NCBI RefSeq assembly: GCF_022581195.2 | Contig: NC_061459.1 | Span: 3,658,001 to 3,722,000 of the forward strand | Length of the DNA: 64,000 nucleotides | Source of the DNA: Helicoverpa zea | Taxonomy: Eukaryota; Arthropoda; Insecta; Lepidoptera; Noctuidae | Reading direction: 5' to 3' | Shown: piece by piece, positions 1-12,852 of the stretch | Layout: every line of letters starts with the position of its first letter | Position numbering within the stretch: position 1 is the first letter of the stretch | The notes under the pieces: generated by a model | What the model was told of the DNA's origin: nothing | The model's database searches: none | Seen by the model: the letters and a program-made list of their open reading frames with translations, nothing else | Position numbers and translations under genes: made by a program

Positions 1-3000
1 ATGTTCTAAATTCAAATCACTTTGCCGCTCTAGAGGATAAAAACGACTTTTGCGCTCAGATATCAAAGGGTAAAACTACTCTTTCCGAGATGGTGGGATG
101 AAAATAATATTTGTGCGAGATTTGCGATTTTTCTGATGTTATTTTATTTTTTTTGGATCATAATATTATATACTTTAGTGCCCTTTTAATAAAGTCAATT
201 TATTTTTTTTGGAGTTGTTTATTTTATTTGGTGCCTCAGCTTAGAGTCTTAAAAATATTTTTGGTGATCGCCTAAATTATACCCTTTTTTTTGTAGGACG
301 ATGCCTAAAATATATTCCTAATAAAGATTTTTAAAACCACAACTGCGTAAAAAAGGCACAATACAACTTTATTTTAATGAATATTTTCCCTATTGACATC
401 ATAATTATATTCAGAAATGTAATACGTTACGTTACGGTTGAATAGCGAACTGTATCACAGTAAAGAAATTCATTGATTAAATTAGGTATATCAAAGCTTT
501 TGCAGTGTACCGGATTTGCAGTGTCTATCAGAGCGAATGTTGATATCCTTTTGATTAATTATTTCGGCCCCGGGCTAAAGGATTAAATATTGTGCAGGTT
601 CAGATTTTAAACCTGTCGATAGCATTGGTATTTGGTTTCAGTTAAAGTCCATCACAATCGAATTCATTCATATTCTTAATGTATAGAATGCAGCCGTCTG
701 TCTTCCATATTCTTATAAATAGGTAAATTTTATATGGAGAATGTAATTACCTATTCGATGTTATTGTATTTTTTAGGTGCCTGAATCACAAGTCTCCGTT
801 GAATGTACCTAAACAAAATAAGTAGAAAGGTACATAAGGAATAACAATGCACATGGATGAATGAAAAAGAAATATGGCTAGGTGTAAAAGACGATATGGC
901 TAGATGAATAGCGCTAATTAGACGACATCCGACTGAAATGTGAAAGAGGAGGATATGCAGATCTGACTACAAACGAAAAAAAAAAACCTATAAGGGCAGA
1001 GGATTGATGTATAAAATATTTTGGTATTTTAATGCAGGCATGTAGAACATTTCCATTCTATTAACAATTTATTAACATACATTGAAAACAATACAAAATA
1101 TTCACAATTATTCCAATCATCGCGAGTTGTTGCGGTTTCATGTTTATTTTCCGCTTATTGGTGCAATTTGTTTATTAAAATAAAAATATGCAATAGGTAT
1201 TTGCGGCCAGTTATTTAAGCCTAAAGAGGTTTCATATCTAGCAATAGGTTATTTATTATATTTTATTAACGATCAAACAAGTCGGGCTTCAAAACAAATT
1301 AATGTTTCAAACGTGTGTTTAGCGACGAGCCGCAAAAATTTTAATTATACCGAAATAACTCTGGAATTTTCCATAAATTGTTTACTGAAAGGAACGCGGG
1401 TACTTGTAGAGTTAGGGAAACACATAATCAAAAACATAAAATTTGTGTAGATATGGAAACATTGTTTACGTTAGAAAACCACGTTCCTTAACTTGTCTAG
1501 GAGCGTCGAAATGTTTATAAAACGTTAAAAAATATGAACACTTATCTAAGTAAATATATATCACGATTGGATGCGTCACAATCATGCATGACCATAACTT
1601 CACTTCAAGGCATGGTTACAGAGGCCTTAATTCTCAATTCCTACCCTGAAGCAAGTCTTCACCAGACATTCGAGGGGCTCATCGTACATAGGGAACATGT
1701 TTGGTTTTAGTCAGTAAGAGTCAGATACTTCTCACGCTGTACCCACAGCAGGAGGGGTAATTTAATGATTTCCCACAAAAAAAAGTCATCACCAGACATT
1801 TTGATTTGGGCCATTGAACCTTTAATGTTCTTTTTAGACAATAATAATGACTTATCCATACGTCTCTATAAGATAAATATCCTCTACTTAATTAAGGAAT
1901 CAGAAGCCAATTACCAATTTTAGTCAAGTAAGAACTAAACAAACCTTAGCTCCGGAAATTGTAGACTAATCTCGCCAGCTTGACGATTGGAGTACAGGTT
2001 ATCAATTATCCTTAAAACGATACAAATACGACGAAATCCCTTTCCGATGGGGTTGTTTGTTCTCCATTAAACACATTAATTAGTGTTACGGCACCGGTTG
2101 ATGGAAAGCAGTCATTTGAATTCGTTCGATTTGATTTGTTCTAAATTCCATTTCTTTACTTTCGGTCGAGATCTGAGAATGCAATTGATTTCGTGTTTTA
2201 ACATGGTCATAGGTATATAAAAATAGAATGTACCAAACAGCTGACGCATTTACGTTTGGTTTTACATATTTTTCAGGTTTCGGTTATTTGCTAAGAATTA
2301 TATTATTTTCAGCCGACCGTCGATATATTTGTCTAGGTATGCGATATTGGAAAACTTACCTAACCAATAACCAAATGAATTACCTAGTAATCCATCCTTC
2401 AGTTCTTCTGTAAACATTTTATCTAAACTAAGCAGATTTTTCATTCAAATAGCTCGTAATTTCGATTTAATTCAACTTCAATATTGATGCTATTAACTTT
2501 GGATGAACGTAAATACAATTTAAATTAAAGTTTATTCGTAACTATTATATGATCTTTTTTATTTTAGTTAAACAGTTTTATTTGTTTGTTTATGGAAGAT
2601 TTATTTCGAATTAGTTCGGGATTGTAAACACTTCAATCCCAACAGGTCAAGTACTTAGAATTACGAATTTAATATTATTAAATTCTGACTAAAACTCTCA
2701 ACATGATATTTTCTCAACAGAACTTAGTCTTCGTATAAAAACATAGTTATACTCTAATCACATCCATACTTCTCTGTTTGTACTCATCTCACACAAACGT
2801 CAATAGGTGAATGGAGTCTACACACTTGTTTATATATGTCAAAGTAATTGTAGTAACAATCATATGTAATTCAATATATTATTGTTGTATTTCCCATAAT
2901 TACTCAGTTAATTCCTTTAGATGTTACCAATAGTTCTTATATTTATGCTATAGTCTTACTTGAGAAAGACACTTTAACAGATAAGATCATTAGCATCATT

Positions 3001-3315
3001 ATAAAGGCCACTAGATTGTTGTTATGAATCACAATACAATTTAATATACCTACCTAGTAACAAAATACATTTTCGACCAGAGTGATACTTTTGTTCAAGG
3101 GTTTCTTAGTAATCACAAATTGCATTTGACGATTTTCCTGTTTCATCATTCGGTACTTAATACAATACTCCACTGTGTCATTGTATCAATATTTAATTGT
3201 TTTACAAGTATGTGATACTATGAATTTTCTCACTAGCTAACGTGATCTTTGAACGCTATTCAAACATTTCAAAGTTTTAATACATCTGTATAAAGTAAAT
3301 AGACGCAACAAATAA
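1..3315. other. Intergenic DNA, no gene recognised
   Basis: AT-rich sequence with frequent stops in all frames. The only open frame over 60 codons (2228-2413, plus) has no recognisable domain, and I treat it as chance. I see no promoter, tRNA or clear transposon end here. Confidence 0.6.
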
Positions 3316-3568
3316 TCATCATCCTCCGAGCCCCGAGCCTTTTTGCCCTGAAGTCTGATGCCTGAGCGACTGCCCTATCTGACCTCCTCAACCCAGTTAC
3401 CCGGGCAACCCAATACCCCTTTGGTTAGGCTGGTGTCAGACTTACTGGCTTCTGACTATCCGTAACGAGGATGTTCTATGACAGCCGGGACCTACAGTTT
3501 AACGTGCCATCCGAAACACAGTCATTGGTGTCTAAGACACACTTAGAGAGTACATACAAACTTAGGAA
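3316..3568 (-). repeat. SINE family A fragment (tRNA-derived, body and tail)
   Basis: In minus orientation this matches the body of the full-length SINE at 43052-43462. The shared blocks read (on plus) 'acctcctcaacccagttacc', 'cttctgactatccgtaacga' and 'agccgggacctacagtttaa', and the tail near 3318 is an interrupted CATCATC run. The tRNA-like head is missing. Confidence 0.85.
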
Positions 3569-4120
3569 AGACGCAACAAATAACAAGAAAGCAAATGAAC
3601 TTGAGAAATAGCAATATTTGTGAACTATGAAGTAGTAAGACGTGAGAGCTCGCTGTCAACCCCGTCTTGTAATTAAGGATGATATTAATATAGAACTACT
3701 GAGCGCGTGCCGCGGCCGAGGTATTCCGATATTGCGAAGCCGTATTGGTGATCGCTCAAGTGATACGGAATATTCGACATAGCTCCAAGATCATTATATT
3801 CGCTTTCTTTGTTCATTATTATGTGTCACGAATAAAGGCCAGTGTTTTATCTTTGTGGGAATGGTCCTTATCTTGACAACGTTTTAGTAAACAACTTTTG
3901 TATTATGTAGTTTGGTCGTGTGTTGTTTTGAAAGAATTTGCCGTGTGTAGCTTTTTGTTTTAATCTCGTGTTTGTTTAGTCTGCTCATATCGGATAACGA
4001 ATTCATAGAAACATTTAGTTGTGGACTATTTGGTCTCCAATATGTACTTCGCTGGCTAAGTCAGTTCCATAGAAGTCTATGCAATTATTTTCATAAAAGT
4101 CTGTTTTCTGGCGATCCTGA

Positions 4121-4284
4121 AGATGTGTTTCGGAGGGAACAATAAACTGTAGGTCCCGGCTGTCAATGAACATCAGATAGAGAGCCGCACCTTGTAAAAC
4201 ACTGGTGCTCAGCTGCATCCGGTTAGACTGGAAGCCGACCCAACATAGTTGGGAAAAGGCTAGGCAGATGATACAGATGATACA
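4121..4284 (+). repeat. SINE family A fragment, internally deleted
   Basis: Matches family A in plus orientation ('aaactgtaggtcccggctgt', then 'ccggttagactggaagccga', then 'catagttgggaaaaggct'). About 100 bp of the middle is missing compared with the copy at 43052. It ends in a degenerate GATGATACA repeat. The open frame at 4015-4218 (minus) is the antisense of this repeat. Confidence 0.85.
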
Positions 4285-4675
4285 GACATTTTACAGTTCC
4301 CAGTTATCACCCAAAACAAGGTTTAGATGGTAAGTAATAACGATAGGAGTAATACAAAAATATGTACAATATACAGCACTCGTAAATAAAATCATGTGTG
4401 AGTTATGAACAATAGGAAAATCCAGAGTTATGATATCCGAAAATTGAGATCTAGATTTATGTTCGCAGTTGTTATTAGAGCTAGTTTCAACAATATTTTA
4501 CTGCAAAATTGGACTAATCTGTTCCTGCTGACCTATATTTTTGTCAAGTTATGTACGTGGGCACTATTTGTAGAGCCTCGGGAATCACGGCCTTTATGAA
4601 ATCTAACATCGTCGATTGTGGTATGAGGTGTGATGCACAAATTAACGTTTACTGGTACCTATCACTCCTTTCACC

Positions 4676-4752
4676 ACACCTTCACATCTCCCGAGCCTTT
4701 TCCTAACTATGTTGGGGTCGGCTTCCAGTCTAACCGAATTCAGCTATAACTA
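4676..4752 (-). repeat. SINE family A tail fragment
   Basis: Short minus-strand fragment with the family A 3' block ('ctatgttggggtcggcttcc' on plus). Nothing of the head remains. Confidence 0.75.
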
Positions 4753-7700
4753 ACCGGATACTCCTTTCACACTGTCCTGAATAATTTAATAATAGCAGTC
4801 TAATCAATTACTTCATGAAACACGTGAATAGGTACTGTAAACAGAAAAGAAAAAATGTATGGCCAAAATGATCAGTAACAAAACAAATTTGTTACTGACC
4901 AAAAGTTTAGTACTATTTGTAAAACCATTGTCCACAAATAAATTATGTTATTAATCAAAGTAACAAAATATTCATCGATTAAACAACCAAGTTTCTTTTC
5001 TAACTCACAAAATACAGCATTAAAATTGTATTTTCATCACAAAAGACAAATAAAACGTGTTTAGAAGTCCGACAGACGTTTTTAAATGCGGAGCGTGTCC
5101 GTTCATCGCTAATTGTATTGAAATAATTAGCAGCCATTGTGATCATTTTAATTAGAACGTTTTGTTTTATTGAGTAGAACATTTCTGAGTGGCTTTTTTT
5201 CGATGTTACTTACAGAAATCTTTGCTGTAAGATTTTTTGCATTGATTTGTTTATAAATCTGTCAATTGTAATTTTATTTTACCCTTGTAATTTTTGTTTA
5301 TTTTTTTTGGGAATATGGTCTTCGGTTTTATTTTTTATTTTTTACCTAGGAGACAATGTCAAAACTTATTCCTATAAACTGAGTGACGGTAGACTAACTC
5401 GGTTTTCGAAATGATGATCTGAAGTAGTTATCTTGGAACACCAAAATCTACTATTATCCATAATCTATTCCACTCAAAGGCTATAAGTACCTTCCATCCT
5501 TACTCCAAAGTAAACAATCCCTGTTACACCCGACCGTGTACTGGTCTGACAAACTAACAACCCGCTGATCAAACACATGCAAACCAATTCGATCACTTCA
5601 CCCACCTATAAATAACAAGAATGGGCCAAATTTACGTGCACGCACGTGTAAATGGGGGGTGGAGACAATAGCAATGTTGTGTACTGCGTGAGTTACAAAG
5701 ATTGAAGTTCAGTGGAAAATTGAAATTGGAAATCTGCACAGAATTGGTACTATACGACACCATGTATAATGAGGAAAGGTAGGTCGGTGACTTATTAGTC
5801 ATTGATGTAATGCTAATTATTTTGAAGAAATTGTGTCCAAAAAAACCCAGATAATTTATTGATAATTAATGTATATAAACTTAGTCATTATGTAGAACTA
5901 ATGTATAACTGAGAATAAGCAAAACATATTTATTTGTAAATTAAGATAAGGATCACACAAATAAAACCCCAAATTCTGTCTATTAGTCTCGCACACAAAC
6001 GAATAAATATCCCTCACATGAAGCTGACAGATTAACGGGTATCGGGGGCCGAAGGTACCCCAATAAATAAAATGCGAGAAAAATCGCTGGCAAGACGAGA
6101 CCCTTCCCGGGGGATGCAGTGCCCGAGGCATTTACATACATAATGATGAGCCCTTGTGGTTCCCGCGACCGTGGACGATCGTTTACGACAAACCAATACC
6201 ACTTTTTAAACATTTTACCGATGGCTGTGAACGCTGATTCCAATTTTGAAAATTGTGTGAAAATAAAAATATGTTTAGTGTAATTTTTTTTTTACTTATC
6301 GGATTTATAGTTTCAATCAATTATTTTTTTTATAAACACTCAGAATTTTATAGAGATAATAATTTTCTCATGAAATATGAAATGCTCGTTTTATTAGTAT
6401 TTGAAGAACATCAAATAGTCTGACCAAGTTATTAGGCTAGTACGTCAGTTCATTAACGTTTTAGATAGAAAGCTGGTGAAAACCAATACATCATAAGGCG
6501 ATCTTTTAAGGGGTCGTGTAAACTGGGGAAGGGATAATACTTTTTCATGTATTAGGAAGATTTTATTCATGTTAACTGTGGACTTCGCCCTAAGTTAAAA
6601 CTATCTCCTTATAAAATATCTAAATAAATTATGTTCTTCTTTTAACCAGAACAAATCTTATTATTCAGAAAAAAAACGTTACAGTCGATACATACTGAGA
6701 TCTTTTCGTGTTAGGAGGTACTAACTACTAACTTGAGGAAACTTCTTAAAAAAAAAACTCGTATGATAAAAAATATCAATATCTAGAGGCATAATTATCT
6801 TCTCCGTTTCTGTCACGTTCAGACCAGCAAGTTCTTTTAAAAACTATCAATAAAAGCGAGCTATATGAAGGAGCCCTAACAGTGATTTCAGCAAGGAAGT
6901 GCCCACACAGCCATCGGAAATTACATTTTTAATCTCCTCTCACACGCGTTACCTCGATTGCGGTTTGCGGGTAATAATACTTCTATGTGGGAAATAGGAA
7001 AATAAGTGCACTAGCCAGAAAATAGTGGAGGACGCTTTAAAATATATGAATGAGTAGTATTTTAAGTATAGGTAGGTTTTAAATCTTCGTGATTATATAC
7101 ATATGCAGATTGAATAAGAAGTGAACTGAAACTTGGCGCTACTGACGACCTGTGAAGAAACAACAGACAGAAAAAATCTTTAGCAGACTGTTAGGTACGA
7201 CCGACCCACTATGAGTAACTGGTTGCTGGAAGGTAACTCCTATAGGTTCAGGAAAGATAGGTTAGGATATTATGTATCTTTATGTAGTTTTGCGTAGAAA
7301 AGGAAAAACATCCACAAATCACAGTTGTAATATAGGTAGGTACAGACTTTATGCAACTACCAAAATAAAAACATCAGACCGAACAATAGTGGCTTTTTGT
7401 GGGCCAGTGGCGCTCTCTACCGACTCGCGGTCGGACTAATGGCTCATTCATACATAAATAAGGTATCGAACAAAAGCTCTTAACTTCTGACTTTTTGTTG
7501 AACCTGAATGTTCCAAAAAATAACACCTGTTTTGTCGGAATTTTACAGCAAAATACCTTTGTGGTATGATGAACAGTTATTTTTTTAGTAAGAAAATTCT
7601 AAAGGACTTAAGTCACACTTGACTTCACAAGGTCATTCTTTGTACCTCTAAAATACCGCAAAGTCTTCGTCTTCCTGCGCTGTTTCCCAATTTTATTTGG

Positions 7701-8849
7701 GGTCGCCGCAATATGTCTTCCGCTTCCATTCTTCCCTGTCACTCGTCATACTGACACTCACTCCCTTGCCTTGTAGAATGCCGCAAAGTTACTAGTTTCA
7801 AATCTCATAACTTCGGATCCAAAAGGGAGATCTTTACATGGCGCACTCTAAGTAGCATTTTTCGATGCTGAATGGTAATTTTCATCACGATTAGGTTCGC
7901 ATATACCTACATACGTACCATAAGTATTACAAGACCAGATTTTTTTTGCACTAGTATTTGGAAAAGATTATTACAGACCAAAATTATTACAATCTAAGAA
8001 ACAATGCAGGTGAAATCCACTTAGGAAACCTAGATTATTTGCCTTCTACTGTCCATCTTCTTGAAGTGTAATCTCCATTTATAGGAGGAAACAGGTGGCC
8101 TATTTTTGTAAATAAATCCAACTAATAATTTTATAAATAATGCCAGACAGATGTTTTAATATTCATAATAGCTAGGTATTACAACGGGAGTATCCCTATT
8201 AAATTAATATTAGTTTCTATTTTTACCACATTTTATTAATAACCTTTAATTTATTATTTAATACAACACTTAACTATATAAATGTTTTTCCTTATATTTG
8301 TGTTTGACTGATTTGTGTCTGACATACGAATGTTCACTAATAAATAATATACTTTTAGTCAAACCACGGCATTAAAGTTAGTCACATTCCTAACCAAATA
8401 GGTAAAATATAGGTATCTCAAATGAGATAATGCAACTATATAATATGTAATTTCCTGTGTGAGATTCCACCCATTCTATACCTACCAGTAGGCCCTACCT
8501 ATCTACATACATATTATTATTAGTGTCTGTCGATCTCTCGTAGCACGGTACTTTCCCGAACTTATCAATTTATTTTAGCGTATACCGTTCAGTAGATACT
8601 TATCACGATAAAACCAATTGACCTAGTAAATTGACCTTACAATCCTCGTATACTTAAGTCAAGTCAAGATGTTGTTATAATTTTATGCATTTAGAACTAA
8701 TTTTCAATAGAAAGACGTGAAGTAGAAAATATTTTGCAAAGAGATCAGAATTCATCGGGGAGTACCTACTCGGGAGTGTTTAGACTAAACACGAACAAGG
8801 AAATAAAACTAGAACAAAAGTAATGGTTCGTGACATTTAATGATGTCCT
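4753..8849. other. Intergenic DNA, no gene recognised
   Basis: Mostly AT-rich, without a gene I can support. A patch at about 5985-6200 is richer in GC and holds two overlapping minus-strand open frames (77 and 86 codons). Neither resembles a family I know, and no splice partners are visible. A repeat lies at about 7668-7775. Confidence 0.5.
7668..7775 (-). repeat. Dispersed repeat, same family as 28260-28413
   Basis: Shares a core with the repeat upstream of kinesin exon 5: an 'attttatttggggtcg' block followed by 'cttccat' and 'ctgtca' blocks. The tail block resembles the 'gttggggtcggc' tail of SINE family A, so it may be a related SINE subfamily. Confidence 0.6.
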
Positions 8850-9188
8850 CCTAGCTGATTATCGGCTACGGCGGCTATTCACGTAAGGAGATTAGTCAAC
8901 TGCGCAGGACATATTATAGTGCACAAGCATTTGCGCAGACACAGGTGCACTCACTATTCCTTCACTCTCATAGCCCGATGGGACTTCAATCCTACACGAC
9001 CGGAGAGAGGAAAGGCGCAGGACCGACATTTACGTGCTCTCCGAAGCACGAGTGTACCAATCAGCAACTTCCAGGCTCCGGGCTGCTTTGTGAAGTCTTC
9101 GAAAACCCACAAAGCGATTTCAGCCGGACTCGGGAATCGAACCCGATAACCCCTGTAACAGCTAGACCAACGAAGCAGTTAAAACAAT
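8850..9188 (-). repeat. SINE family B, nearly full length (tRNA-derived)
   Basis: Read on the minus strand from 9188, it starts with a tRNA-like head. There is an A-box-like 'ttggtctagctg' and a B box 'gggttcgattcccgag' about 30 bp later. A body of about 280 bp follows, containing blocks such as 'ttcctctctccggtcgtgta' and 'atcgggctatgagagtgaag'. Three overlapping open frames at 8919-9303 are shadows of this repeat, not genes. Confidence 0.8.
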
Positions 9189-9247
9189 AAAACAATAGAA
9201 AATCAATTGTGTCTCGCGTATATCTGAGCTCCGGCATACAACGGGTA
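9189..9247. repeat. Short dispersed repeat
   Basis: About 55 bp shared with 14407-14462 (inside the second defensin-like gene's intron). The common core is 'aacaatagaaaatcaattgt' followed by 'gtctcgcgtat' and 'catacaacgggt'. A shorter piece ('ttgtgtctcgcgtatatctg') lies at about 19964-19983 in a MAK16 intron. Family unknown to me. Confidence 0.7.
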
Positions 9248-9907
9248 ATTGACTCCCAGAGTGAATATTGACAATAAGTTATTATTACCTGCTTCCATTT
9301 CAAAATCTTTAATTTAATCTGTACGGATTTGGTCAGAACTTCTTCGAAATTGTGCTAGTAGAAACTAGAAAGAGTTTCTGTCTACTGTGACTAATATAAT
9401 TAATTAAACAAACTAAAACTGAATCATACCAAATTAGAAGAAGTATCAATTATCCAATAGGTAATGTTTACTGAGCTTTCATCGATTAACACTAATCTTT
9501 TGTTATCAACTTGACAAATGAAACTCAAACAGTCACGCAAACGAATTTCTCTATTCTAATTTCTATAGCAATAAGATATATTTTTGAGTAAATATCTAAA
9601 GTGCATTGATTTCTAACAAATAAGATTAGGATTAAGTAAGTACCTATAGTCTATTCGCTAAACCAGTGTCAACTTTAAAAATATTTTTTGTTTTAATTAT
9701 TTGATTGAAAAAGAAATCTTCATTTTAGCTTAGTACAATGTATTAACAAAAATGACTTTAAACTCAGCGTCATCACAGTCAAAAACCGAACGTACGTTCT
9801 TCAACACAAGACTCAATATTGTCCAGCCACTGCACTGGCTTAGAAATCTAAAAAAAAAGTCACATCGTTACTAATAGGACGGAGCAGCCCATAGGTAGGT
9901 ACTTCCC

Positions 9908-9960
9908 TATAAAATGGAGTATAAATATGAAGTATGAGTTCATTGATTCACAGTCACAGT
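9908..9960 (+). promoter_or_regulatory. Probable core promoter of defensin-like gene 1
   Basis: TATAAAA at about 9908-9914 is followed by a second TATAAAT about 12 bp on, then a CA-rich initiator-like 'ttcacagtcacag' around 9947-9960. That is 35-50 bp downstream of the first TATA and about 50 bp before the ATG. I found no convincing NF-kB (GGGRNNYYCC-type) site by eye. Confidence 0.5.
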
Positions 9961-10008
9961 TCATTTGTTTTGGTGTAACCTTGTTCTACTTGCTCCATAG
10001 ACTTCATA

Positions 10009-11706
10009 ATGAAACTCCTAGGCATTTTGTTCGTAATCAGTGTGGTGCTCATGGTAGCATTCGCTAAATCCTTGTCTATGAACCACGTACTGAAAATATA
10101 CGAAATCACTCACGCGGATACAGGTTAGTGATGTTTTGATTGTGTTTTTTTACTATTTACGTATTAATATTATTTTTAAAAAGAAGCCAACCCCAATATA
10201 TGTAGTTTTGGGCATAGGCTCGGAAGATGCTGATGATGATATTAATATTATTTTAATCATGAATAAGATTTTTTTATTTTCATTTCATTTAACTATGGCA
10301 TTTTCTTGAATACTCCTTATTCCTATGGAAAATTGAATTTAATAAAACTTTTTATTTCTGAAGCCACTAGTCACAGTTAAACAACAAACCGTTTGATAGC
10401 TTATTTAGGAGACGATCTGGTTACATGCTGCGCTCGGTTTGCGTTTTACATATACGGATAGATAAAATTCCTCTTCTTCATCTTCCCAGCTTTTCCCCAC
10501 TTATGTTGGGAAGCCTTCCAGCCAGAACCAACTCAGTACTAGCGATTTAGAAGGAACGACTTACCTGACCTCCTCAACCCGGTTAGGTTTGCAATATTGA
10601 CTTAGTGGCTTCTGACTATCCCACTGCCAAAGATGTTCAAATGGCAGCCGGGACAGTTCATCTTACCATCCGAAACACAAGAACCCGTTATAGCTAGACA
10701 GTCACCCATCCACGGACTAACCGCGCCAAGCGTTAAAATTAACCTTGTACTGATGAATTGATACGCGCGACTTTGACATAGCCACGAGTTCTTCCTTCTT
10801 CTATAGATAAAATTCCTCTTATAACAACAGTAACCTTAACTTTCACTTGACACTTGAATAGCACTAGATTGGCTATACTCAAAATCAAAATCAAAGTAAT
10901 TTATTCAAAGTAGGCTGAAAATCTGCACTTTTTGAACGTCAAATTTACAAAAGACAGCCCCCAAAACGCCCGCCCTTCACCACTTCCTATGTGTTTTTGT
11001 TGGGAAGAAGAAGTGGTGGAACTAGCTCCCCAGCAACTACTTTCACAGCGATATTTCCTGTTTTGTGATACAGCTGATATACCTACATAATTATTCCGCC
11101 ATATATTCACACGACTAGATTATCCACAAGTAATGAATAAATATGAATGTTATGATAATACACATTTCCAATGCACAATAAAATGTTGATTACAATAGGT
11201 AATGTGGGAAAAATTAGACAAAGTTTCCTAGCTAGGCTTTCATGTCAAAAAGGGCATATCTTAAGCTGAACAATTAGTTTGCTTGAACGAGCTACCTCAG
11301 GAACTACCGGTAATATTAAGAAGCTAAATAGTTTTTTTGTTTGCTTGAACTCTCAAATCACAGGAGATACTGAACATATTTCGTTGTTAGAAACCCACTA
11401 GGAAAGGAACTCTGTATCTAGATGCTCTTAGCAATTTCTACTACTATAGTTAGCGGACATTAGTAATAAAAATATACCTATAATAACTACCACTAAATTT
11501 AACAGCCACCACTAAGAAAAACGCCAGTATTAACTAAGTATTTTTGTTTTGTTTCAGGAGAAACGACCAAAGTAGCGACTGAAGCTTTATACATACCGCT
11601 GACGTTGAAGGATTGTTCTAACTCGGCTTGTGACTATGTTTGCAGAATGCTGGGTTATAACCACGGAGCATGCATATCTTCTACAACCTGCCATTGTACC
11701 AATTAA
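10009..11706 (+). CDS. Secreted defensin-like peptide 1 (six-cysteine CS-alpha-beta), 2 exons
   Basis: Exons 10009-10123 and 11558-11706 (GT-AG, intron phase 1, 1,434 bp) encode 87 residues. Residues 1-19 are a hydrophobic signal peptide beginning MKLLGILFV and ending near VAFA. A short spacer and then a cysteine-rich C-terminal region follow. The cysteines are spaced C-x4-C-x3-C-x9-C-x5-C-x-C with a G-A-C before the fourth. This fits the CS-alpha-beta fold (CxxxC, GxC, CxC) of arthropod defensins and related toxins. By family knowledge such peptides are secreted by fat body or haemocytes and disrupt microbes; activity here is inferred. The poly(A) signal AATAAA is at 11773-11778. The intron holds SINE A and another repeat. 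Its paralogue lies 2 kb away, inverted, with the same cysteine spacing and intron phase. I cannot name the subfamily. Confidence 0.85.
10480..10735 (-). repeat. SINE family A copy in the intron of defensin-like gene 1
   Basis: Diverged minus-orientation copy with the family A blocks 'acctcctcaacccggttagg', 'cttctgactatcccactgcc' and 'gcagccgggacagttcatct' (on plus). It extends into sequence resembling a tRNA-like head ('gaacccgttatagctag'). Confidence 0.7.
10880..11050. repeat. Dispersed ~170-bp repeat family D, copy 1
   Basis: Shared with 25794-25960 and 47856-47970. Common blocks are 'gacagcccccaaaacgcccg', 'ccttcaccacttcctatgtg' and 'gggaagaagaagtggtggaa'. No coding potential or terminal repeats seen. 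It may be the tail of a LINE. Confidence 0.8.
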
Positions 11707-12206
11707 GCCTATTAAATAAGATTTCGTTTATTTTTTATGTTTTTAAATGTCGAGCCGTGTGTTTCTAAGTGAAATAAATGTTTGAAAGTCTTAAAAAGGT
11801 TTATTTACTTAAACATACATATTTACTCTTTACTCCCATATTGTATTAAAAGGCTACCCCTAAGCTTTTTCAATTTCAATACAGTTCTAACCGTCAGTTG
11901 CACAAAGCACCATTAAAGTTAAAGCTTCTTTAAGTCTATTGCTGTCTCTTTCATTGTCAACAAGATAAAAAGTGTTAGCAATAGTAAAAATGTAATCTTA
12001 ACCTTTACTTCCTAACTTATATACAAGAAAGAAACGGATATATTCCTCCAAAAGATGATGCCTTCCACTGATCAATTTGTAACTTAATAACTCGGTTGAA
12101 TTCATAGAACTCAGTCTGTACTACGATACACGCGTAATCTATGTAGGTACTATGCTTCGAAATTTCGTAACAAAATACAATGCTACGTAACATCGTAGCA
12201 TCCAAT

Positions 12207-12260
12207 GAACTTCCTTATGTACTTCCCTTATGAACTTCCTTATGTACTTCCTTATGTACT
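12207..12260. repeat. Short tandem repeat (about 13-15 bp units)
   Basis: Four imperfect units alternating 'gaacttccttat' and 'gtacttccttat' between the defensin-like genes. Confidence 0.7.
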
Positions 12261-12291
12261 ACCCCTATTTTATTGTGATGTACCTATATAA

Positions 12292-12369
12292 AGGTCGTGA
12301 TAAAAACATATTTTTTATAAGAAAGTGTTTTTATTGTTTGTCATAAAAATAGTGTTTTTATCACGACCT
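12292..12369. repeat. Perfect 17-bp inverted repeat
   Basis: The arm 'aggtcgtgataaaaaca' (12292-12308) is exactly complementary to 12353-12369, separated by 44 bp of AT-rich spacer. It is the first of three hairpins within 300 bp. Confidence 0.85.
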
Positions 12370-12441
12370 ACGCTACTAAACTATTAGTGCAAGTAACCGG
12401 ATTGTCCTACTGCAGGTCACTACAGCAAGACAATCCAATAA

Positions 12442-12467
12442 TTCTTATCAATTTACATTGATAAGAA
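12442..12467. repeat. Tight 11-bp hairpin
   Basis: The arm 'ttcttatcaat' pairs exactly with 'attgataagaa' across a 4-base loop. Confidence 0.8.
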
Positions 12468-12526
12468 CGATTGTTTACCGTAATTCATCTACATATGTGT
12501 ACAGCACATCACCTACCTCAATCTGT

Positions 12527-12583
12527 GACTTCAATAGATTTTAACCTTATCACAATAGTGGAAGGTTAAAATCTATTGAAGTC
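12527..12583. repeat. Perfect 22-bp-stem hairpin
   Basis: 12527-12548 is the exact reverse complement of 12562-12583, with a 13-base loop. The stem and loop size resemble a short RNA hairpin, but nothing shows it is transcribed. A MITE remnant is the simpler explanation. Confidence 0.9.
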
Positions 12584-12620
12584 AAACTTAAGAATGTAGT
12601 GCCACATATTTACACATCCC

Positions 12621-12852
12621 TACTATCCCTACTAATATTATAAATGCGAAAGTAACTCTGTCTGTCTGTCTCTCTGTTACACTTTCACGTGTAGACCACT
12701 GAACTGATTTTAATGAAATTTGGTACACAGATAGAGTTGACCTTGAGAAAGAACATAGGATAGGTAGTTTTTATCCCGGACTTTTGAAGAGTTCTCTTGG
12801 AAACGCGATATAACCGAACTCGACGCGGGCGAAGCCGCAGGCGGAAGCCTAG
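12621..12852 (-). repeat. LINE 3' tail, RTE-like
   Basis: Minus-orientation copy of a tail very common in Lepidoptera. On plus it opens 'actaatattataaatgcgaa', passes a (TCTG)n stretch, and closes with a 'gcgggcgaagccgcaggcgg' motif. No ORF remains. RTE assignment is from memory of such tails. Confidence 0.7.

Noticed and set aside
8919..9303. Three overlapping open frames of 76-81 codons
   Set aside because: They fall in or run off SINE family B, on both strands, with no protein resemblance.
12527..12583. microRNA precursor
   Set aside because: A perfect stem without the bulges typical of animal miRNAs, and it sits in a cluster of MITE-like hairpins; kept only as a repeat with a suggested small-RNA check.
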